A DNA stretch of 20,416 bases from Thalassarchaeum sp002495735. Lineage in GTDB: Archaea > Thermoplasmatota > Poseidoniia > Poseidoniales > Thalassarchaeaceae. The notes beneath the pieces are model-generated. The model made no database searches. It worked only from the letters and a program-made list of their open reading frames with translations, and was not told where the DNA came from. The stretch spans positions 1 to 20,416 of the forward strand of contig CALDRG010000044.1 of NCBI GenBank assembly GCA_937911265.1. The letters are read 5' to 3'. The position numbers were made by a program, and so were the translations under genes. Below are positions 14,255-20,416 of this stretch, piece by piece (position 1 is the first letter of the stretch; every line of letters begins with the position of its first letter).

Positions 14255-14270
14255 GGTTCGTGAAAGAACC
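14255..14270 (+). terminator. Small hairpin after the TSP3 lipoprotein gene
   Basis: GGTTC-GTGAAA-GAACC forms a five-pair stem 30 bases beyond the lipoprotein stop, with no T-run after it. Support is modest. The same 108-base gap must contain the promoter of the next gene; AAATTAATG at 14244-14252 is AT-rich but unproven. Confidence 0.3.
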
Positions 14271-14332
14271 TGTAACAAACGCAGAATGAGAGTGTTTGAT
14301 AGGGGGCGTGCTGACGGCGGCACGGGAACAAC

Positions 14333-15010
14333 ATGGACTTTGAAGATCTAGTCAACACGCCGAGGAAGATGAGAATCCTCGGGATAAGTGTGGCTTTCAT
14401 GCTGGCCTTCCCGTTGTACTTCCAGTTGATGCCTTCCTTGATTGATGACGACATGATTGGAGGAGGTTTTTCGGGCCCCTCGGGCGATTGGGAGGTCGGA
14501 TTCGCTGAGACTCCGATAATCATGCAGGAATCCCAGATGTTGGGAGATGGAGACACCCATGACACCTTCTTCGACGTCATGTCTGAGTTGGATATCGGAT
14601 ATGTCGAGTTGAATGTAGAGTGCAATGACAACGATGATCCCGGACCGGGTTTCACTGACAGTGCAGAGGGCAGCAGCGATGTTAGTCAGGTCGAGGGTGA
14701 GTTCGTAGACCAAACCGATGACGGGCCTTGCTCAGGAGGTGATTCGGGTTTCACACTTCGATGGGATGTCACTCAGAACTACACTGGAGCGAACTACACG
14801 GCTACCGGGATGAGCGAATCAGAATTGCGCAACATGTGGGTGGATGGTGGCATGGGCAGAGGCACTTGGGCTGCCACGATTACAGCTGAAATCAACTCCC
14901 CTCCATCTCCTCTGGGTTCCATCATCGATTCTGACGAGGAGTACGATATCACTTGGACCGTTATGACCTACGAATTGATACTGCAACCCGTCATCGACGT
15001 AGAGACCTGA
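14333..15010 (+). CDS. Membrane-anchored extracytoplasmic protein of unknown function (225 aa)
   Basis: Not recognised. One N-terminal membrane helix (about residues 15-34) follows a charged start (DFEDLVNTPRKMR), so the rest should lie outside the cell. That part is acidic, Gly/Ser-rich and probably beta-structured (DIGYVELNVEC; SGFTLRWDVTQNYTG; GTWAATITAEI). Two cysteines, about residues 96 and 133, could form a disulfide, and NYTG/NYTA sequons could be glycosylated. No Shine-Dalgarno sequence precedes the ATG. The stop codon abuts the stop of the convergent YchF-like gene. Confidence 0.75.
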   Translation: MDFEDLVNTPRKMRILGISVAFMLAFPLYFQLMPSLIDDDMIGGGFSGPSGDWEVGFAETPIIMQESQMLGDGDTHDTFFDVMSELDIGYVELNVECNDNDDPGPGFTDSAEGSSDVSQVEGEFVDQTDDGPCSGGDSGFTLRWDVTQNYTGANYTATGMSESELRNMWVDGGMGRGTWAATITAEINSPPSPLGSIIDSDEEYDITWTVMTYELILQPVIDVET

Positions 15011-15018
15011 TTAGGTCT
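15003..15018. terminator. Palindromic terminator overlapping two abutting stop codons
   Basis: AGACCT-GATT-AGGTCT is a perfect six-pair stem. The plus-strand TGA (15008-15010) and the minus-strand TAA (15011-15013, read TTA on plus) lie within it with no base between them, so the hairpin could serve both converging transcripts. There is no T-tract on either side. Confidence 0.45.
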
Positions 15019-16294
15019 TAGCGTAGATACTGATTACGTCCCCATCCTGCACTTCGTACTCGGCGCCAATGACTCTCGATGATCTGGCATCAACCGCCCT
15101 GATGAAGCCATCACCGAGATCGGAGTGGACCGCGTAAGCAAGTCCTTTCGCTGTAGTTCCCTCAGCGACCAGTAATGCGTCAGGGAGGATATTGCCGTCA
15201 CCGTCGACCCATTGGGTCTCGTCCTGAACCGGGTACGCCACCCTGTGCGAGAGTGTGCCGAAGACCACTTCGGACAACAGACCGACGAGTCCGCCCCCTT
15301 CCCAAACCAGAGATTCAGTAATCGATGTCAGTGCCTTCCTCTGAGTTTGTGATAGCCTCGCTTCCCCCTCGGGCGTGATTTCGAAGTCCGACTCTCCGAT
15401 GCTATGCTCGATTAGACCTGCCTGCGAGGCCCTGCTGAGTGCCAGTTCAGCCTCGGCGCTGGTCGCAACGAGTACGCCACCCTCACTCCGAATCATCTCT
15501 GCGAGTGGAATCCATGAACCGGACATCGCTAGGTCTGCCTTGTTCGCGGCGACCGAAATCGGGAACAGCTCGCTGCGAATCGCCGATGACATTGACTTCA
15601 TCTCGGCCTCTCCCCAGTTCCAGGGCACATCGGCATTGGGATGTTCGGAGTGCACGGCGTTGAATCCAGCTACAACGTGCTGCTCGGAGGCGCCGATACC
15701 GGTGAGTTGGTCTACAGCGTAGTCAATCAGAGCCCTGTCACCCTCAGCCTGTACCCGTCTGGCACCACGCTTCCAGCCGATGCTGAGTATTCCGGCTATC
15801 CACGCCTCAAGCTCCTCGATGAGGAAGTTATGTTCCTCGATTGGGTCTGAGCCGCCGCTGCCAACAGGATTCCCGTTGATGTCAGTCGATCCAGATACGT
15901 CCACGACCTGAATCAGGGCGTCGCACCTCGCGAGGTCGGAAAGGAACTGATTGCCCCGGCCCTTGCCCTCATGGGCTCCGGGGACCAGTCCGGCGACGTC
16001 CACTAGAGTTACCGGGACCAGTCGGCGGTGATCGGTGCAAGAGCCGGAGTTCGGAGTGCAGATGCTGCCCCGTCTCGGATCATCTTCGATGTTCGCCTCG
16101 AGCCTTCCCGCCTGCTCTCTCCTTCTGCGCAACTCGGAGCAAGCACACACAGAGGGCAGAGGTAGCCACGCCACGCCTACGTTTGGGTCGATGGTCGTGA
16201 ACGGGTAGTTGGCGATTTCCACGGGAGTCTGCGTCATCGCAGAGAATGTAGTGGATTTACCCACGTTCGGCTTGCCGACGAGCCCTATGCGCAT
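15011..16294 (-). CDS. YchF-like (Obg-HflX superfamily) GTPase/ATPase, archaeal subfamily
   Basis: The 427-residue protein starts with the P-loop GKPNVGKSTTF (residues 7-17), then NYPFTTIDPNVG (G2), DVAGLVPGAHEGKGRGNQFL (G3 and the switch region) and NKAD (G4). A cysteine-bearing segment (CTPNSGSCTDHRRLVPV) lies between G2 and G3, typical of the archaeal/eukaryotic (Ygr210-like) branch. The C-terminal TGS domain (GLAYAVHSDLGDGFIRAVDARS; YEVQDGDVISIYAKT) completes the family pattern. Members associate with ribosomes and are thought to monitor translation. It follows the oxidase-like gene by 60 bases on the same strand, so co-transcription is possible but a functional link is not implied. Confidence 0.9.
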   Translation of the reverse strand: MRIGLVGKPNVGKSTTFSAMTQTPVEIANYPFTTIDPNVGVAWLPLPSVCACSELRRRREQAGRLEANIEDDPRRGSICTPNSGSCTDHRRLVPVTLVDVAGLVPGAHEGKGRGNQFLSDLARCDALIQVVDVSGSTDINGNPVGSGGSDPIEEHNFLIEELEAWIAGILSIGWKRGARRVQAEGDRALIDYAVDQLTGIGASEQHVVAGFNAVHSEHPNADVPWNWGEAEMKSMSSAIRSELFPISVAANKADLAMSGSWIPLAEMIRSEGGVLVATSAEAELALSRASQAGLIEHSIGESDFEITPEGEARLSQTQRKALTSITESLVWEGGGLVGLLSEVVFGTLSHRVAYPVQDETQWVDGDGNILPDALLVAEGTTAKGLAYAVHSDLGDGFIRAVDARSSRVIGAEYEVQDGDVISIYAKT

Positions 16295-16354
16295 GCCATC
16301 CCTCAGAAGTGAAGTGGGGCTCTCGCTCTCAAGGTGACGGTTGTCTGCAGGTGC

Positions 16355-18019
16355 TCACAACTCTGTGGCACTGCCGGCATCGTCACTCTCCCCAACAGGC
16401 ACCACTGTGGTGTCGAGGCTTGCCCCACTTGCTAGGATCTTTCTCACCGAAGTAGGCGAGGCCAGAGAGTAGGCTTCTGTGGTTATCGAGCTGGATGTGG
16501 CTCTATCGGTGTCAACCCGAGCACCCCGGAACAGACCGCTGACTGCATTGAGGGTGTGCATGATGGCGCCAACTGCAGCGCCATAGAACAGAATCGCCCC
16601 CACTGCCTGAACATCTGCAGCTAAGGCGCTTGAATCATCCACTGTGGCCTCAATCAGAGCCATATCAATCAAATCCGACATCATCGACACCGTGAGACCG
16701 AGGAAGGCGCCACCTACCATCATCCAGTAGGCCCAGCGGGCACGATTGCGTGACAGAAGGTTCCTGCCCGTAACTGTGGGGAATAGATGAAGTGCGGCTC
16801 CGAGTGAAATCGGCACTAGGATTAGCCAGATTCCCATCAGCAGCAGTGTTGGCGCCATACCAGAGAGTTCGGGTGTCGCCGCTAGAGCATCGGACTGTAC
16901 GAACAGCGAGGCTGCGGCCAGCGGCAGCAGCATAGAGGCGCCCAGATTCAACTCGGCGATACCCGCTGAATCGGAGTTTTCAATGAAGGCGTCGCCACCC
17001 CTGAGGGTCATCATGACATTGGCTGCGAGAGCCATTATGGGAATCATCGCCAGAGCCATCAGGAAGGCCATGACTATGCTGTCCTGAGATGAGGGCTGTA
17101 GTTGCTCAAAAGTGACTCCGAGCATGTCAGCAGCCATCATCCCATTGCTATCTCCTATCGGATTTATCGTTGCCAGAGCACCGACTAGTGTAGCCGCTCC
17201 CAGTGACCTCGACCACAGCGGATTACCCGAGGCGCTGGACGAAACGTACAGAGCGACTCCTGCAGCTGTAGCGAAGAAGAAGGTACCTCCAATCATGTGA
17301 GCCAGCAGCCACTGCCCTGCTCCGGCTTGAATGCTGCCCGTAATGATGGTGGCAGCTGTGGATATCGGATCTGCTAGCATCCCCATGATGATGAGCCAGC
17401 CCGGAATAGGCAGAGCTCTTTGTCTCTCGGAGATAGTCAGAAGCAGGTTGATGACGATGGCAATGAAGCCAAGGACGTGCATGCCGGTACCGATTAGGAA
17501 GATATTCACACCCAGTATCTCGGAGTCATGGGCAGCGACGACTAGGACAAGGACTGACAGTGTCCAAAGGAACGAGACTAGTGTAGCATTCCTCTCACTG
17601 GCGAGTTTGGTGCCGGCGAGGCGGGGCATGATATGCAGACTGGAGCCAATCAGTAGCATCCCAATCCCACCATACAGCGCCGCGTAGTTGGATGCGTAGA
17701 TGAGCGTGTTCGCGGTCGGGTCGTAACCCCATGCTGAAAGACTGTGCAGAGCGGTTGGATCTTGCTTCAACCACAGACCCTCAAAGACCAGTGTCGATGC
17801 TGCGATGAGCCAGAGCATGCCCTGAATAAACCACGCCTTGGAAGCGGATCCATCCCTACCTTCGACTAAATCGATTCCCGGCCCTAAGGCTTTCTCTAGC
17901 ATGAAATGTGACATTGCCTTAGTGACATCGTTGAAGATTGAGAGCCCGTTCTGCATCAAGAAGTAGGTAAGCAGCATTAACCCCCAAAAAAGCACCAAAG
18001 AAGTCAGAACGTCGCCCAT
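16355..18019 (-). CDS. Degenerate heme-copper oxidase subunit I-like membrane protein
   Basis: The 554-residue protein has about 13 membrane helices. By eye its order matches heme-copper oxidase subunit I: SSLHIMPRLAGTKL after helix 3, WLLAHMIGG in the CuB helix, MIPIMALAANVMMTLRGG, and ALHLFPTVTGRNLLS followed by RARWAYWMMVGG. The ligand positions are mostly lost. The low-spin heme His aligns with Y116 (LYG for LHG), the CuB His-His pair with Asn-Pro (286-287), and the His-x-His of the active-site helix with a His-free stretch around 390-396. Only H241, in the CuB helix, seems kept. The C-terminal 50-60 residues are a Ser/Thr-rich tail. GAGGTG lies six bases before the ATG and overlaps the upstream gene's stop. 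It is probably a non-catalytic paralogue or assembly partner. Confidence 0.7.
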   Translation of the reverse strand: MGDVLTSLVLFWGLMLLTYFLMQNGLSIFNDVTKAMSHFMLEKALGPGIDLVEGRDGSASKAWFIQGMLWLIAASTLVFEGLWLKQDPTALHSLSAWGYDPTANTLIYASNYAALYGGIGMLLIGSSLHIMPRLAGTKLASERNATLVSFLWTLSVLVLVVAAHDSEILGVNIFLIGTGMHVLGFIAIVINLLLTISERQRALPIPGWLIIMGMLADPISTAATIITGSIQAGAGQWLLAHMIGGTFFFATAAGVALYVSSSASGNPLWSRSLGAATLVGALATINPIGDSNGMMAADMLGVTFEQLQPSSQDSIVMAFLMALAMIPIMALAANVMMTLRGGDAFIENSDSAGIAELNLGASMLLPLAAASLFVQSDALAATPELSGMAPTLLLMGIWLILVPISLGAALHLFPTVTGRNLLSRNRARWAYWMMVGGAFLGLTVSMMSDLIDMALIEATVDDSSALAADVQAVGAILFYGAAVGAIMHTLNAVSGLFRGARVDTDRATSSSITTEAYSLASPTSVRKILASGASLDTTVVPVGESDDAGSATEL

Positions 18020-18028
18020 TTGAACACC

Positions 18029-18307
18029 TCACTCGCTAGTCGCTTCCGTCAGCATAGTGGCTATGATTGCGAACACGCCCCCCATGACTCCCAAGATGAA
18101 GAACCAGATACCGGAGTCGAAAACTCCGTCAAACATCGGCAGAATCTCGGAAATCACCGGCAGGTCCCTGCTGGGATAGAGAATACCGTGGAGTACGAGC
18201 AGAGCCAGTGAGGTCACCAGGCCGAATGCAAGGACAACCCATGATGACGACGGTTCCTCCTCTCCTTGGATGAACTCGCCGACTGTACCGGAGCCACTCT
18301 CAGACAT
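18029..18307 (-). CDS. Small two-helix membrane protein upstream of the oxidase-like gene
   Basis: This 92-residue protein has a polar, acidic N-terminus (about residues 1-22) and two hydrophobic segments (WVVLAFGLVTSLALLVLHGIL and a Gly-rich IWFFILGVMGGVFAIIATML). I do not recognise a family. The oxidase-like gene starts nine bases downstream and its ribosome binding site overlaps this stop, so the two are translationally coupled and their products probably interact. Small accessory subunits of this size are common in terminal oxidases, which makes that a reasonable role, but it is inferred from position only. Confidence 0.75.
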   Translation of the reverse strand: MSESGSGTVGEFIQGEEEPSSSWVVLAFGLVTSLALLVLHGILYPSRDLPVISEILPMFDGVFDSGIWFFILGVMGGVFAIIATMLTEATSE

Positions 18308-18373
18308 CTCAGTCCCTCTGTCCCAACCAATCGGGACGCATCTACCACCGAAGATTGCCCCTTAAGCATTGGG

Positions 18374-18392
18374 CGAGGGACTATGTCCCTCG
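18374..18392 (-). terminator. Perfect 8-bp hairpin after RaSEA
   Basis: CGAGGGAC-TAT-GTCCCTCG, read on the plus strand, is a perfect eight-pair stem with a three-base loop. It ends one base before the RaSEA stop codon (18394-18396 on the minus strand), so it is the first element transcribed after that gene. No T-run follows. It probably insulates RaSEA from the small membrane gene, whose possible TATA element (GCTTAAGG, about 18360-18367) lies just beyond. Confidence 0.5.
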
Positions 18393-18393
18393 T

Positions 18394-19527
18394 CTAAGGT
18401 GCGCGAGCAAGATCCACCGCTGAGCCACGTCTGTTACCCCCAGTTCCCATTTGGGCCGGTAGCCAGAGGTCGCTATCGACCTCAGCCCTCCAGACCCCTT
18501 TGCACTCGCAGTCCAGATCTGCGAACTCGCGGATGTCGGCAGAGACCGAGTAGCGCTCTATCGCAGCGACCACCTCAACATCGCACGAGCCGCAGTTGTG
18601 AGCACCCCTGAGTTTTCCACCCGCAGTCGGGTGGACGATGACGCGGGCCTTCGACTCGGTGATGTCGGCGTGGGTTCGCTCGAGCATCTCCACTAGAGAC
18701 CATAGCCAAGGTGTGCGGTACTCGCGATTGCGGTAGAGTCGATCGACGATGGTTCGCCGCTGGATGTTCATCGGGTTAACCGAGATGTCATCCGAGTACG
18801 GTGCGACCTCACTGATCCACTTACTTGTGAGTTCGAGCGCGTCGCCCTCTGACATGAACGGGGGCTTGAACAGGAGATAGGTCTTGACCCTCAGGCCGTT
18901 CTCCTTGAGCATGTCAATGGAGCGATGCCACTGCTTGGTCGAGAATCCCTTGTTGACGTGAAACCGAAGGACTGCGTCGTCATAGGCCTCCAGTCCGATA
19001 GCCACGGTACAGCCGGGATGGCGCTCGGCGACCCAAGCGATTTTCTCAGGCGTGCACATCTGCGCCTGAGCCTCGATGACTAGGTCCAGTCCCCTTTCGT
19101 GGGTCTCCTTCAGAATAGCCTCCTGCCACTCTGGGGGGTTCTCGCGGTCCTCGAAGAAAGTCCCCGAGGTATACACCTTGATCATGCTGCAACCTTCGAA
19201 GTCGTTGAGCCTGCGCTTGGCCTCATCCCACTGCGCAAACAGATCGTCGGCTGTCACGTCGTCGCGGACATCGTTGAAGTAGCCGCAAAAGGTACAACCG
19301 GACTTCCACCACCAGACACACCCGCGGGTCCTGAAAATCACCGTGGCAGCAGTGCAGTGAGTACCGTCAGGTAGAATCTCAGGAGTCTTGTACACCGTTG
19401 CCGGCTCGCTGGCGTCCCACGACTCCCGTTTCCTCACCGAACCAGGGGTGTTCTCAGGAGCCTTGACCAAATGATGGACTTTGACGGCCTTTGAGCCGTC
19501 GCCCAGCATCCCTGATGCCTGTGCCAT
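18394..19527 (-). CDS. Archaeosine biosynthesis radical SAM protein (RaSEA type)
   Basis: The 377-residue protein has a radical SAM cluster motif in RGCVWWWKSGCTFCGYFND, with cysteines spaced Cx7Cx2C instead of the usual Cx3Cx2C. It continues with SAM-barrel segments (KVYTSGTFFE; VIEAQAQM; VAIGLEAYDD; FHVNKGFS) and ends with further cysteines in GAHNCGSCD and DLDCECKGVW. This order is that of RaSEA, which works with ArcS to convert lysine-modified preQ0 at tRNA position 15 to archaeosine. No ArcS or TgtA gene is in the window. The gene is monocistronic or first in its strand block; a hairpin follows its stop. The family call is good but was made by recognition, not by a search. Confidence 0.85.
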   Translation of the reverse strand: MAQASGMLGDGSKAVKVHHLVKAPENTPGSVRKRESWDASEPATVYKTPEILPDGTHCTAATVIFRTRGCVWWWKSGCTFCGYFNDVRDDVTADDLFAQWDEAKRRLNDFEGCSMIKVYTSGTFFEDRENPPEWQEAILKETHERGLDLVIEAQAQMCTPEKIAWVAERHPGCTVAIGLEAYDDAVLRFHVNKGFSTKQWHRSIDMLKENGLRVKTYLLFKPPFMSEGDALELTSKWISEVAPYSDDISVNPMNIQRRTIVDRLYRNREYRTPWLWSLVEMLERTHADITESKARVIVHPTAGGKLRGAHNCGSCDVEVVAAIERYSVSADIREFADLDCECKGVWRAEVDSDLWLPAQMGTGGNRRGSAVDLARAP

Positions 19528-19616
19528 GGGCTTGCCGTTGGCGGCGACGACTTGAGGATGCCGTAGACGATGCTTTAGGGTCGTAGTTAGGTGACGGGTT
19601 TGCGAGAAGTGGTGAC

Positions 19617-20339
19617 ATGCGGGGCTTCCACCTGATACAGAACGTTCTGTCTGTTCTGGTAATGCTGTTCATTGCAGTAATCTGGGGAATTTCGGCTGCT
19701 CCCGGCTATCTCATCGTAATGTGGATCAGAGACCGTGTGGTCGGCGAGGGTCTGCTAATAGAAGCAGTAGGGACGGGTATTGGAATCGGTCTAGGCTATC
19801 TTTTCTGGGGGATTTGCATGGTCCTGCTCTGTGGGTTTCTGGGTGGGCTGCTACGGCCTAGACTCGTCGAGGGCAGGGTGCCCCTAGAGTCATTCACAAC
19901 AATTCAATGGGCGTGGTCAATGATATTCCATCGCTCAGCCCTGCTCTTCCTGTGGGTGCTAGTGCCTTCGTTCCTAGGCAACATATACTACCGGCTGATG
20001 GGGGCCAAAATCGGCAAGGGGGCCCAATTGAACACGGACAACATCAATGATGCTGGCATGGTGACGCTTGGAGAAGGAGTGGTGATAGGTGGTCATGCCA
20101 CCATCAACGCGCACCTTACTGAGAAGGGTGAGCTGGTACTGTCTCCTGTCGAGGTCGGCGACGGTGCATTGCTCGGTACTGGAAGCATCGTCCAGCCCGG
20201 GTGCGTGATTGGTGAGGGAGCTGTCGTAGCATCGAGAGCGGTCGTGCCGAAATGGACCAAAATCCCTCCCGGGGAGGTCTGGGGCGGGGTACCTGCTAAG
20301 TGCATCAGGCTGGCTGATGGAAACAAACCGGGTGATTAA
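19617..20339 (+). CDS. Membrane-anchored left-handed beta-helix (hexapeptide) acyltransferase
   Basis: The N-terminal 130 residues contain about three hydrophobic segments (VLSVLVMLFIAVIWGIS; IGIGLGYLFWGICMVLL; LLFLWVLVPSFLGNIYY). The rest is a hexapeptide-repeat beta-helix (IGKGAQL; TLGEGVVIGGHATI; VEVGDGALLGTGSIVQPGCVIGEGAVV) closing with the GGVPAK cap typical of these transferases. It resembles the Pls/PosA-like terminal region of some peptide synthetases and membrane-bound acetyltransferases acting on surface glycans or lipids; the substrate is unknown. GGTGA sits two bases before the ATG, closer than usual. The stop TAA is directly followed by the ATG of the next frame. Confidence 0.8.
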   Translation: MRGFHLIQNVLSVLVMLFIAVIWGISAAPGYLIVMWIRDRVVGEGLLIEAVGTGIGIGLGYLFWGICMVLLCGFLGGLLRPRLVEGRVPLESFTTIQWAWSMIFHRSALLFLWVLVPSFLGNIYYRLMGAKIGKGAQLNTDNINDAGMVTLGEGVVIGGHATINAHLTEKGELVLSPVEVGDGALLGTGSIVQPGCVIGEGAVVASRAVVPKWTKIPPGEVWGGVPAKCIRLADGNKPGD

Positions 20340-20416
20340 ATGACCAAGTGCAAGGGCTCCAACGAGGATGATTCGGTTTGTGGGCGTCCATCGATGTACA
20401 AATCCAATTACTGCAA
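20340..20416 (+). CDS. Start of an unidentified gene, 3' partial
   Basis: ATG 20340 directly follows the acyltransferase TAA and has GGTGA four bases upstream (20331-20335). The frame stays open to the window end, giving 25 codons with three cysteines (in MTKCKG, SVCGRP and SNYC). Too little is present to name it. Tight coupling to the acyltransferase suggests one operon. Confidence 0.55.
   Translation, partial: MTKCKGSNEDDSVCGRPSMYKSNYC

Overview
The window looks like a chromosomal segment of a planktonic euryarchaeon, most likely Marine Group II (Candidatus Poseidoniales) or a close relative in Thermoplasmatota. The archaeal assignment rests on five things: the ftsZ-secE-spt5-rpl11-rpl1-rpl10-rpl12 gene order, the P0/L12 C-terminal signature F-x-GLG-x-LFG, an AK6-type adenylate kinase, a YchF-like GTPase of the archaeal/eukaryotic subfamily, and a RaSEA-type archaeosine enzyme. 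The lineage is inferred from this style of gene content (mid-50s GC by eye, calcium-binding-repeat surface proteins, short intergenic gaps, GGTGA-type ribosome binding sites). No 16S gene is present to confirm it. No tRNA, rRNA, CRISPR, IS element or phage gene was seen, and no gap between genes exceeds 140 bases.

Layout. Bases 1-3620 (+) hold a 5'-truncated M43-type metalloprotease, an MTA/SAH-deaminase-type amidohydrolase, an NDUFA9-like atypical SDR and a DoxX-like membrane protein. Bases 3706-4335 (+) encode a secreted protein made of two dockerin modules. A long hairpin (4396-4463) separates it from a minus-strand pair: a Pcs-type phosphatidylcholine synthase homologue and a Ca2+/H+ exchanger. 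The plus strand resumes at 6468 with AK6 and a second CDP-alcohol phosphotransferase, then the translation/secretion/division cluster 7775-12539. Bases 12572-15010 (+) hold three poorly characterised proteins, including a TSP3-repeat lipoprotein. Bases 15011-19527 (-) hold a YchF-like GTPase, a degenerate heme-copper-oxidase-like 13-TM protein with a small membrane partner, and RaSEA. Bases 19617-20416 (+) hold a membrane-anchored hexapeptide acyltransferase and the start of another gene.

The most unusual content is in the conserved core. Spt5/NusG carries an N-terminal Nudix-like domain whose catalytic glutamates are mostly gone. The next gene, ribosomal protein L11, is reduced to its rRNA-binding C-terminal domain. 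Separately, the oxidase-like protein keeps the subunit I architecture but appears to have lost five of six metal-ligand histidines, which suggests a non-catalytic paralogue. A phosphatidylcholine-synthase family member in an archaeon and a 25-bp intergenic hairpin are further points to test. All domain calls and alignments were made by eye.
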